NCBI GenBank assembly: GCA_036435485.1
Contig: CM071600.1
Span: 157,554,546-157,618,545 of the forward strand
DNA from: Saposhnikovia divaricata
Taxonomy: Eukaryota > Streptophyta > Magnoliopsida > Apiales > Apiaceae
Length of the DNA stretch: 64,000 bases
Reading direction: 5' to 3'
This document shows, piece by piece, positions 1 to 10,749 of the stretch (its first letter is position 1; each line of letters starts with the position of its first letter). Below the pieces are notes generated by a model. It ran no database searches. It was not told where the DNA came from and worked only from the letters and a program-made list of their open reading frames with translations. The translations under genes and the position numbers were made by a program.

Positions 1-999
1 GATGTCCCATTTCCTAATAAGTTTGGAAAATACACAGCGTCCCTGTGCTGCTCAGACAATCGTCTACAACAGTACCTATACTCAATGTTGACTCATTCAA
101 CTCTCGAGGTTCGATGCACAATCTTGTGCTAACATATTTCTTTCTTACAACACACCGGTTCCTCACGGTGGCACACTGAGTCTCATCGCACTCTTATTCA
201 ACAATCCTCGCATCTGAGTTGATAATTCTTTTATTCCTACTGGGCTAACGGGAGATGCAGCACTAGGCTCTGAACACTCGATATTCATTATTATGTCATC
301 CAAATCGATATCTGGTAGCTTATTAAAACCTTGTACAACCTCCCAAAATCATTATAATTATACTTGGTGTCTCTTTCCTCGGGGTCAACCATATGAGCTA
401 ATCAAGCCTCATATCTCTGGCGTCATAATCTCTTAGTCTGAACTAGATTCCAAAATCTCTGACTCCGTCTTTATCCTTGAATTATTTCCCTCATAATCAA
501 TTTGGCTCCATTGGGTATCAACTAATCCATCATTATTATAATATCAATTTCTCCCTAATTCGAAAGGAATCAAATCTCTCGATCGAGTGGTACTCTGGGT
601 AGGTTCTCTGGAAATCACTATTCCTTATCCATAAGGAACACTTCCTGAACTTGATGTAGATATTACATGAAGTAGATAAAATTGCAGAAGAGTTTCAAGC
701 ATCGCAGCTATGTCAGGTTGATGAAACTATCATTCATGCAGCTTCCATAAAAGACTGGAAACTTAACGGTTTACTTCGTCAATTTTGTATCATGGTCCTG
801 GTTTGCCTCAAAATGGGACCTTCTAAGGTACGTAATATGCTTAAGACTCCATCACGAATCGAATCTTTACTTAAACTATTATTACCTTCGATTCTTGCAC
901 AATCATCAAAAGGAATGTAACTTCCTCCACTCCGATATGACCTTCAATGTCTTTCCAAATATCATTTTGTTTCTTTGGTATGAACATTTGTAATTATTC

Positions 1000-1890
1000 C
1001 TTTATACTTAGACTGTCGGCCACCTCATTGGCCTTTCCTGATAATAATAATTTCTGGTAATCCTTGTCCTCTGGATATATTCCAATTCAAACTTTTCTAC
1101 CTCATTCCCATCACTGTTGGGTGAAAGCATTCTCCCTTAAGCTCTGCTGATGGAGAAAAATATATTTATCAGTCTTTTTCCATAAGTCATTGCTTCCACC
1201 TACCCGTGGGAACTTTATCACGTTTATTCCCAATCCTACTTAGGATACTTCTTTTCTTAGTTCTTTCCTTATCTTAGGATAATCTCAACCTTTATAGGTT
1301 CAATCCATACTTCTTCAGGGTTTCATACATGCCTCATCTGGCATTATTGTTACTATGTCATACATTCCTTACCAAACTTCCATTTTGAAGTTCGGAATAT
1401 TACCTTTTTCCTTGTAAGGTTTCATAGGTCATCCTCATCATTCCTCCTGTATTTTCTGGGTACAGGGTATATCAAAATGTCATTGATCAATACTCTAATA
1501 ATTCTATCTATGTTCTTTCCAGAACTCTTTTTAATAATCCTTACCGGTCATTGTTGCCTTAGCAAGTCCAACTCATATCATCTGAATTCATAATGTCGTT
1601 ATTAGGGTTAATGCCATCCCTTGTGCATTCCCCAGGGTTTGTCTTAATTTATGGATATCCTATCCTTAATTCAACTGCTAAGGAATTCTTGCATCCTATA
1701 CTTGGCAATCAAATCATGTATCCTTAATAAGGGTCTCTTTTCAATCATTCTCCTTTGATAATCGATCGGTGGCTTAATGCTAACCTCTTCTTTCAGATAG
1801 TTGTCAGCCTATTTGACCTTCCAAAAGACAACGTATGTCTATCTGCTCTCTTACAGAACTTGGTAATGGTAGCAAGGATGTTCTGGAAGA
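1000..1890 (-). pseudogene. Gypsy reverse transcriptase / RNase H remnant
   Basis: Read on the minus strand, 1704-1746 gives KRPLLRIHDL, which matches the segment before the RT palm. Positions 1462-1499 give VLINDILIY, matching the gypsy catalytic block (usually F-I-D-D-I-L-I-Y) with the first Asp changed to Asn. Positions 1005-1060 give KANEVADSLS, matching the end of RNase H (normally K-A-N-V-V-A-D-A-L-S). Stops and frameshifts lie between the blocks. The palm-to-RNase H end distance is about half of normal, so part of the domain is deleted. The product cannot be active. Confidence 0.55.
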
Positions 1891-3199
1891 TATTGATCGA
1901 GTTCAACGTGAATCTCTTAGTACTTTTCGTTTTTCTCAAAGGTACTTGCCTTGGACAAAATTTCTACAGCATACTGATCCATCTATGACCATTTCTATAC
2001 TCTCTTCATAAACCTTCATTATTTACTTCCCTTGGTCATAATATATTCATGGTATTTATAATACCCTAACATCATACATCTCAAGTCATTATACTTCCAT
2101 TTTTACTCGTAATCTTGGGCAATCATATACACATGAATCACTTTAGTACGGGCGACCCCATTCCAAAAAGTCTAGTAAATTCCCAATCCAAACATGGGTT
2201 GCAAATGGTTCAGTAGAAGATTCCTACGATCTCATTAATATTTCCTTTATATCAAAAGCCCTTGCAGTCGGTGCTTACTTAAAAGCAACCCTGCTTTGTC
2301 CTTTCATTGCTGGTCTAGTCACTTGAAAATCCTTTGTGACTTGGCCTCAACTGACCACACTAAAATAAAAATATATGGTTTTAGGGGTTGGCTAATTAGC
2401 ATTACTTTTCTAGCAATTGCGGCATAGTGCCTTCTACTTTGATACCTTTCTACCTTTCCAAAACTTTACTCCATATAGGTCTTAATCGACTTCTCGGCAC
2501 CGTCTCCGGTCACCTTTCCTCCACTTTTATCTTTTCAACTATTCTAATCAATCCCACGTGCCACGCAAGCTTACCATTCATGGTATAATAGCCTTTTCAC
2601 TTAAGTCAATCCCGGAGTTTCTCAGTCCGACTGGTTTCTTACTTACATTTTCTGTTTTCGTCCAATCTCACTTCATCATTGTATTTCTACAATCAATCGC
2701 GATAACCGGGGTCTATCCACCAACCCATATAGCGGCTACTTTACCCAATTCACAGGGTTCGCCCCAGTTTCTACTCTCTTCCATAATGTTCTCTGATAAT
2801 CAGAAAGACAAGGTTTGCCAAAATTCGTAGAATTTCTTTCCAGAATCAAGGAAATTTTGGTCAATCTATCCAACCACCGGTAACACTATGAAGATCAATT
2901 TCGAAACCTAGAGAATAGTTCTATGAGCATCCAAGTAGGTAGAATCATAAGCAGTTATAATAACGGAATTATTGACACAAAGTTGGAAGTTTAACCACTA
3001 GAAAGGAACCAAATATATATATCCCATAGAAGGGAAATCAGAAGTTTCAAACTGAAACATGCCACCTCTTCCTGATACATATACATCTTAATTGTCGACA
3101 ATATCAAATGTCAGTCTTCCTAACCACAGGTTTCAGAAGGAACACTACCGTCGGAGTTAGTCGTTTCATAAAAATTGGCACTACTAGGGCCATCCTAGT

Positions 3200-3345
3200 C
3201 TGGTGTACCGTGTTGTTCGAATGCATCCGTAATTACTCTGCCGTGCTGCATAAGCACACCACCTAAACCTGTATGAGATGCATCATAGTGTATCATAAAG
3301 TCTTCCTTCTCCCGTTAGGCAACACCAACGCCGGGTCATTACCAA
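3200..3345 (-). pseudogene. Displaced gypsy RNase H fragment
   Basis: On the minus strand this short stretch reads continuously as the start of a gypsy RNase H, including DASHTGLGGVLMQHGRVI preceded by an A-L-V-L-P-type block. In a colinear element RNase H follows RT, but this piece lies 5' of the RT remnant at 1000-1890. It is therefore either from a second decayed copy nested here or moved by rearrangement. Similarity is strong for this short block and absent around it. Confidence 0.6.
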
Positions 3346-4450
3346 TTTCATCTTAAAACATTCTCTATTACCTCTTAACCACTAATCGCATTACTTGATC
3401 CATTTGCAATTCAGTGTCAGAATAAACTTAAGGTAACTACTATAATCTATTCAGGGAAAAGAAAGAATTTAATATTCTTCTGAATCACATGCATCTAACG
3501 TTCCTGATTCACCATTTTACTGAGTTAAAATAAACTTATACTTAGTACCTGATAGTAGTCATATTACGAGTTTATCATAGACCCACTGGTCTTTTCCTCT
3601 GGTAGTTTCTGAGATCATCGTCTCGCTTACTACTTTATATAACTTTATCCAATCAGGCCATCACTTTCCACTATCTTTACTTTCGAAGCTGGTTCATTCA
3701 TAATATGGACATTTCGCTGAATAAAACCACCTCAACAATCTCAATTTGGTTTCATAAAATATAACCCATGAAATCCGCCTTCTCATGGCGAATTACCATT
3801 GACAATATTCATACTAATCCATTTATCCGATAATATGGCACTTGTTGCCTCTATCTCAACTGCTCCTGTGTGCTCCCCATCCTACATCGACGTCTTTGAT
3901 AATCATGCATCATTCTAACTCCTTTCTCATTAATCTGAAAGTCTCTAAGGATCTTTATCTATCCCCATATAAGACCTCAAGTAATCCTTCCAATCTATCT
4001 TAATTGCTGGTACTACCTCTCGTAGTCCGGCTATAAATCCAACATAAAATTTCAATTCTCTTAATAATATCTCAGTTCTTTGTGCTCACTTCTCTGAGCA
4101 CTATAATCTTAACTGTCGCTATCCCTCTGGCTACAGCCCTCATTTCCTTGGAGTAAACTCCTCATCCTCAATAGAATTCTCCTCTGCTGGAACCTCTTTC
4201 GAGTCCTCAATAGGGTACTCTATCGAATTCACAATCCGATCGTCAGCATATAATAAAACATCATCATGCTGCTACTCGTACGCCTCAAGGTCTGTCGCCT
4301 TACTAGTCGATACGAGAACGAGCTAAGTTACTATCATGATACTTAAAAAGTTCCCGTAAGGGTTTTAGGTGAACCTGGCAAGGGTCCATATTATATTAGT
4401 GAATTTATTATTATATAACGTCGTATCATCTCTTGGGATATATAACTCTC

Positions 4451-4462
4451 GCTCTGATACCA
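4451..4462 (-). other. Primer-binding site of the left gypsy element
   Basis: The minus strand reads TGGTATCAGAGC, the complement of the 3' end of initiator tRNA-Met used by many plant retroelements. It lies 4 bases after the LTR end, the usual spacing. Confidence 0.85.
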
Positions 4463-5799
4463 CTTCTGTAACACCCCCAGATCCGGGGTCCGAGATCCGG
4501 TCGTTACGGTTTCCAATTCTGTCGACAACACTTGAACTTTCCTTAACATAAAATAAATTACATCTCTATGACCCAACACAACAATGTAAAACACACCCGT
4601 TATAGTCCCAGAGATGAAATCAGAGTAACAATCAAATTTTTATTAATTACATTATGAGTTCTTACAATCCAAAAGAATTTCAATATAAATACATACTCTT
4701 TGCCTTCTATTTACACAAGTCATACTAGACCATATACTTGGTACTGAAAGATTAAATCTATCCTACCAATAGCTTCTTCTTCAGCTCTGGTAGTCTCATC
4801 GTCCTCGCCCGCGTCGAGTGCGCCTTGTGCGAGTAATCTGGTCTAGCTGTTGTTGTGATATAATAATAAAGCAAGGGTGAGCAATAGCCCACCAACAATA
4901 ATATATAACTGAACGATAATATATAACAGTTCAAAAGTATCTTTCAAACCATATGCCATGCATTTACGGAAATGATGCCAGTATAATATGAACGATGAAG
5001 TTACAAGGTAACTTAAAGTATTTGTTTGTAGAAATATCTGCTACATCAAAAGTAAGCGAGATATTCTCATTGTCATTAAAAAGAGGAACTTGCATGAAAA
5101 GATTGCAATTCCAGTTATGAACACTTTTCCAGCTCTGCCAACAGTAATCATGTTGCAGGAAATAAATAAGTTTGGATGATGAACCAATGATGGAGTATTC
5201 ACCGCGCCCGCTGTTCCAATCTTGATGATCAGTCGAGATCGTACAGCTCAAATTAGATTTACTACCGGTAGAAGGAAGAATTGACGGCTTTACTTGTCTA
5301 CCGCCTTACTATCTCTCCCCGACCAACGGTTGGGCCAAAGGGGATGGACCGGCGCTACTCGGCCTCTTACACGACTCCTAGTTCAAATAGAATTCATGAT
5401 TCTGAATGTAACGTTCGTCCCCCTTTCCCCAAGTATAATACTTGTTGATAAGACTCTACAAAGTAGTCGTATCTAGTTTGAAAGGAAAATTCACCAATAA
5501 ATTCCGAGCTATTGCTTGGTAACGAATATCAACTTGTTCCAACAATCTTACCCCTCGAAAGATGAGAAGGTAAACGACTTAATAAGTCAATAGCACCCGA
5601 GTTGCGAGTGAAGAGAATACTTTATGACCGGGAAGTCGACAAGATCAATAACATTTTTCAAGTAAGGTTCCCTTATTTTTAGGGAGATAGACTCAAGAAG
5701 AATGATGTCTGAGAACCTTTCTTGATATAAGATTAATAATAATATGTCTCCGAAATATTTTTCGTAATAATCGAAGAAGATAAAACTTATTGAGGTTAT

Positions 5800-6540
5800 T
5801 CTAAGTATGGAATAAATATTCAGAGAATATTTATTGAATTAAGAATATTTAAAGAATATTTAGGAATATGAAAGAATATCTTTAATCAAAGTATTTTTCA
5901 AAATAATCCCTGAAGAAATATCGGGAGAATATTTATTGAATAAATAAATATTTAAATGAATATTCAAAACAATATTCATTAATTAATAAGACCTGAAAGG
6001 AATATTTAAGGTAATATTCATAATTAATTAGGAATTTAAATGAATATTCAAAAGTAATATTCATTTAATGAATAATATTCTAAATGAATATCAAGTAATA
6101 TTCATTTAGTAATCCAAGCCTTAAAGAAATATTCGAGATAATATTCGATAAATAAATCAAGCTTCAGATGAATATTAAAATAATATTCATCAAGTAATTA
6201 ATATCTTAAATGAATATTCAAAAGTAATATTTATTTAATAAAATAATATTCTAAAAGAATATCCAAATAATATTCATTTAGTAGTCTCATCTTTAGAAGA
6301 ATAATCGAAATAATAATCGATAATCAATTCGACTCTGAATGAATATTGACAAATATTATTCGTCGAATGATTACGTTCAAATAATTATTTGAAGTAAGGG
6401 TCATTAAATAAATAATCTCGAACGAATATTCAAATAATATTCGTCGCCCGAATAAGGGAAAATATTTACTTAAATATTTTCCTCCGAGGTAACCTCGATA
6501 TATCAAGAAATATTGACTCTCGGTCTATATTTGATGAATA
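5800..6540. repeat. AT-rich imperfect tandem/inverted array
   Basis: The motif GAATATTC followed by AATATTCATT recurs every 30-70 bp for about 700 bp. Each unit is close to palindromic, so the region can form many short hairpins. It lies inside the 4.67-kb LTR. Confidence 0.75.
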
Positions 6541-6692
6541 AGATATATACACCCTTCTCTGAGGGTCTTACAATAACCGGCTTATAATTGATACGTTAGC
6601 TATCTAATTTATAAGCCAATAAACAATCAGGGAATAAGCATAATGATATAACTTGAAAGTAGGCATGCATGCTATGGCATATGTATAACAGA

Positions 6693-6695
<3 letters not shown>

Positions 6696-6738
<43 letters not shown>
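6696..6738. repeat. (TA)n microsatellite
   Basis: About 21 uninterrupted AT dinucleotides, inside the LTR. Confidence 0.95.
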
Positions 6739-6740
<2 letters not shown>

Positions 6741-8796
6741 CAATACACAACGAAGGCGTTACTAGCTCGCTTTAGGCTCGTACTATGTCCATGTCAATCG
6801 ACAAATACTTAAGTCGAAGATTTGTTTTAGAATTCGGATCTCATTCTCTCGTTTCACTAAGCGGTTTACAAAGTTATAATCGAGTGCTCCTTTAAGGGGT
6901 TTCTTCGCACTTAACCTTGATTCAAATATTTTTATAAAATCCAAAAATAATCTTTTTGACACAAGGTCTTCTCTCATATCTTTATTATGACCTATAGTAT
7001 TTAATTACCAAGATTCGCAACCGAATTTATCACTTTAAAGGGGTTCAATTGCAGTTACGAATTCATACGTACGTTTACGAACTGCTTTTACGAATTTTAC
7101 GATTTCTCCTAAACCGTAAGTCCGAATGCTACGATTCTCATGTCAAAACGATCCTCGTAACATGAGTCAACTATTCATGGCAGGAGATGCTACTGATCAG
7201 TTGGTCACTTAGCACGAAAATGGCATACAAATCATGGCATTGTAAAATCGGGCATTATAACGGCTATGTTTACACGTTTTCCAAAGTTTTCGCATCACCG
7301 CGATTCAATCAAGCACTACACCCCATCCATTCTATCATATGAACACATCATTACAAGTCTAATAACATCACATAATCACCATCTCATGGATCATCATCCA
7401 ACTAATCAACAACCATCAACTAAAATCATAGATCTTAACATACATAACCTACTAACACTAAAATCATCCATAAAAACATATAATACTCAAAGTAGCTCTA
7501 GGGTTTATGAACTTTATACCTTCCATTGAAGTATGAAAACACTTAACAAGCCTTGCTTGATCCTTGTAATACCTTAACCAAGCTCTAGATCAACCAAAGA
7601 TTCAAGAAAACAAAGTTAGTTTCTAAGATCCACTATTCATCGTCAATCTTGTAAAAATCATATAAAATCAAAAACTAAGAGTTTGGTTCTTAAATTTTTA
7701 CCACACCTTCTACTCTTCAAGGGATTTCTTTTGAGCTATAGAACACAAGAATCCAACCATGGGAGCTAGGGTTTTGAGCCCCATCTTTCTACTGATCAGA
7801 ACCTGGTCAGTTTTGGTCCTCCAACTTTAAGCATGGATTTGACTAGGCTATACTACTTGGATTTCCATGAAATTTGGAACGAATCTTACCCATGGAGTGG
7901 AGAAGCTATGGTTAAAATTTGGTGATTTTATCATGGATAGAAATGGAGATATGAATTTTTCTTTGATCTTTGTTCCTGCTGGGCAGTTTTGGAGTGTTTG
8001 GTGTTTTTGCTTTGTTTTCTCTTGTTCTTGCTTGCTTTATGGCCAATAATGCTAACATCTTGTAATATATATCTAATGTCTTTGGATGCATCTCTTCAAG
8101 ATGTGTTGTCATGCTTTGATTGGTCCTTTTTAAAATATCTTAACCTCACAATTACACTTACGTACTCATCTCTTGCCTTTTAGCACTTAAGTCCCTGGGT
8201 AAACTGCAACTAGGTGCTTAGATTTTCTATAAAGGTGTGATGTCATCTTCCACTATCTTTGGTGGATGCATCCTATCTTGTTCGTTCGTTTCTTTGTTCG
8301 GTTATCGTTCAATTTCGATAATCTAGGGTTTACCGGGAAATTTCTCGATATTCATAATACCTTCCCCAATCCTTAATATAATCCTCGTGATGATCATGTA
8401 GGATATTTAATCTCGATACGAACTTAATCCGTAATCTAGGATTCGTTCGCTTTATTGATAATCTCGTTATAACGTTTTATCGGTTTCTAGAACGCTTGTT
8501 TCACTGCCTCAGTGGTTTCCTACCTTCATTCTTAAATCAAATATAATAACATCCCAAAATATCAAATCCTCAAAGTTAATATCTCAATTCTTGGATTATA
8601 ATAATATTTAATCCACTGTCCGGTCAAATATTATACCGAAAAAGAATTTGGAATTTCTGAATTCCGATCGTCTCTGCATTCACTTATTTCCTCCGCGTAT
8701 TACTAATATGACTTCGAAACATCCATATCACGTCCCGTACATAGGGTGGCGTGAAAAGTTTTCCAACTTACAAAATCACTATTCATCCACCAAATT

Positions 8797-8909
8797 ACTA
8801 TGCACGTACAGGAAACACTATGCACGTACGGGAAACACTATGCACGTATGGGAAACACTATGCACGTACGGGAAACACTATGCACGTATGGGAAACACTA
8901 TGCACGTAC
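8797..8909. repeat. 20-bp minisatellite, about 5.6 copies
   Basis: The unit ACTATGCACGTACGGGAAAC is repeated head to tail, with copies alternating between ACGG and ATGG at one position. This alternation suggests a 40-bp higher-order unit. It lies about 230 bp inside the start of the gypsy LTR. Confidence 0.95.
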
Positions 8910-9137
8910 TCATTTCCCTCCAAGGATCCATTAGCTCCTTCCTGGATGGTAGATTATTCTTATCTAGGTCCTCAACCATCGAATTACTCTATTCTGACAA
9001 TATACCAATGCATCAGGATCATTGTCCAAAGCAATATCCATTCATTACAATCACTGTTCTTTGAAACCACCATTCATTAGTGCTCTTTAACCACAATAAG
9101 AAAAGTTTTAATTCTACCCAAAATTCGGGTTATTACA

Positions 9138-9660
9138 ACGACAGAAGCTTGAGAGATCACAAGACAAAGCTCGTCAATTCAAGAGTATGACAAATCTACA
9201 TCTATTAGAATTGTATTAGCTTGAATTAGAAAGAATCTAGGTTGCTTTACATATTATGATAACTATGTTTGTATAGCAATTTAGGAAAGTCACATGGGTG
9301 TGCAAATTGTAAGGAGCTGCCACTTGAAAATGACAGCAGCTCCACAACCCATGTGATAGAGATGTTAGAGCAAATTGGTCTACATAGAGAATCATCTCTC
9401 ATTCTTTCTAAGTAATTCGTGAATTCAATTCATTGTAATTACTCAAGAAACCGAAGCTTGAGAAAATACTTTCTCAAGGTTGTAGCAATACTTCACAAAA
9501 TAAATAAAACATTTATTTTGTGAGAATATCTTGAGCTATCACTTGTGTTTGCATTTCATATACTGATAGATTAGAATCTTTACTATTGTTATTGAAGTAA
9601 AGATTTGAATTTATCAGTATTGCATTCAACCCCCCCTTCTGCAATACTGCGGGACCAACA
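9138..9660 (+). repeat. Truncated plus-strand copia-type LTR
   Basis: This segment ends with an ATTCAACCCCCC-type block followed by GGGACCAACA, the typical 3' end of Sirevirus-like copia LTRs. The LTR at 32727-33702 ends with a related block in the opposite orientation. No primer-binding site follows, so this is a solo or 3' LTR. Its left part is cut off by the gypsy LTR ending at 9137, which must have inserted into it. From 9661 the minus-strand Sirevirus tail resumes. Confidence 0.6.
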
Positions 9661-9925
9661 TTCTTCATTGTCAGCAATGTAGAGTTTAGTATCTCTCTTG
9701 GCAGCCTCCTTTGCAACTTGAGGAACCTCAGCAATTTAAATTGGTCTAGCTAATGGTTGTTTCCTGGTTCTGGTTCTCCTCCTTACAGGCGAGAGTCTAA
9801 TCTTTGGAAATACCAAGCTGTTGATGTCAAAATCAAATTCCAATGGTTCTTCCTTTATGAAATCAAAGGGGTTGGAGGTTTGAGTGGGTTGCTATATGTC
9901 TTGGGTTGGAGGTTTGAGTGGGTTG

Positions 9926-10449
9926 CTATATGTCTTGGGTTGGAGGTATTGTAGGTTGAGGTTGTGTTGATTCAACTTGTTCTGGTTCTGGGCTCAAAGT
10001 CCTTTTAGCATGAGACTTGACTCTAGCATAAGTCTTGACTCCGCTTTTCCTTTTCTTGCACGCAGACTTTGTGTTCATTTTCTTCTTCTTAAATTTGTCC
10101 TCTTCTTCTACGGCCTCTTGTTTCATCTCTTTTCTAATTCTTTTACAAGTTCATCAGTTAGTCTAGCTTCTTTCTCAGTGTATTCAGCAGGTTGTCTAGC
10201 AATTTGACCAGCTTGAAGTAATCTTGCAATTTCTTCAGCCTTGGCCACAACAAAATTTGGATGACCTACAGGAACACATATTTCCACTCCATCTCTGTAG
10301 ATAAATGCTAGGTTCTTTTTGAGTCCCACATCAACTTTAGCCTTCTGTTTTAATTTAACAAAGTGCTTGCTCATTAGTTTGAATTCATTTGGTTTTGGCA
10401 TTAAAAATTTAACTCTCATGCTGTTTTTACCATTTTTCTTCACATGCAA
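9926..10449 (-). pseudogene. C-terminal part of the Sirevirus extra coding region
   Basis: Two minus-strand frames, 10449-10123 and 10126-9926, together form the distal part of the extra region after pol. The first contains a hydrophobic block (GVEICVPVGHPNFV) followed by a charged, helix-forming tail; the second is very basic and Lys/Arg-rich. They overlap by a few bases and are in different frames. Function is unknown; downstream proteins of Sireviruses have been called env-like, but nothing here shows a signal peptide or membrane anchor. The same frame extends upstream towards 10727, where the retroposed unit interrupts it. Confidence 0.5.
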
Positions 10450-10727
10450 CTTCTTATGTTTGAGCCTAGGCTTGAATTAAGGCACATATGATGGCTCCCC
10501 TCTGGCTAGAGACTTAGGAAGCACAAAATCTGGAATTAGTACTTGTCTGATTGATGTGCTTATGGAGGGAATTGGTACTTGAGAAATTTGAGGATTAGCA
10601 GCCAGCCTTGTGGCAATAGAGTCTTTAGGTTGAATGGCTGATTCTTCCTCATTAGATGGGTTTACTGGAACTGTTGGAATTGAAGAATAGTGAAGTTGCT
10701 CTCCCTCACTGATTGAATCCCTTACAC

Positions 10728-10749
10728 TAATCTTCTCCCTTTTTTTGTT
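10728..10749. repeat. Target-site duplication, left copy (22 bp)
   Basis: This 22-bp stretch (TAATCTTCTCCC, seven T, GTT) matches 13226-13247 with two substitutions. The two copies bracket the retroposed unit. Using one copy only, the Sirevirus reading frame continues without interruption from the right flank into the left flank, so this is a true insertion footprint. Confidence 0.85.

Larger units (their letters stand above)
1..4450 (-). mobile_element. Decayed internal region of a large-LTR Ty3/gypsy element (Tekay/Del-like, tentative)
   Basis: This is the internal (gag-pol) side of a minus-strand LTR element whose primer-binding site and 5' LTR lie just to the right. No open frame longer than about 95 codons survives. 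Weak reverse-transcriptase and RNase H motifs are still readable on the minus strand (listed separately), so this is an old copy. The 3' end and second LTR lie outside the window. The Tekay/Del assignment rests on the Met-initiator-type primer site and very long LTR, which is family knowledge and not proof. Between 1900 and 3200 and between 3400 and 4440 I recognise no motif; by position gag and protease should be there. Confidence 0.6.
4467..9137 (-). repeat. 4.67-kb 5' LTR of the left gypsy element
   Basis: In its own orientation (minus) the LTR starts TGTAATAACCCGAATTTT at 9137 and ends GGGGGTGTTACA at 4467, next to the primer site, giving proper TG...CA ends. The start resembles TGTGACAATCCGAATTTT of the element at 42191 and both end in the same G-rich GTTACA block, so the two are the same large-LTR family in opposite orientations. 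The LTR contains an AT-rich imperfect array, a (TA)n run and a 20-bp minisatellite, listed separately. Short open frames inside it (for example 7266-7529 plus) show no recognisable domain and I do not call them genes. Confidence 0.8.

Noticed and set aside
4451..4462. Possible tRNA-related sequence
   Set aside because: Only the short complement of a tRNA 3' end; it is a primer-binding site, no tRNA gene around it.
7266..7529. 87-codon open frame on the plus strand
   Set aside because: It lies in the 4.67-kb LTR, is His/Ser/Thr-rich and matches no domain; chance frame.
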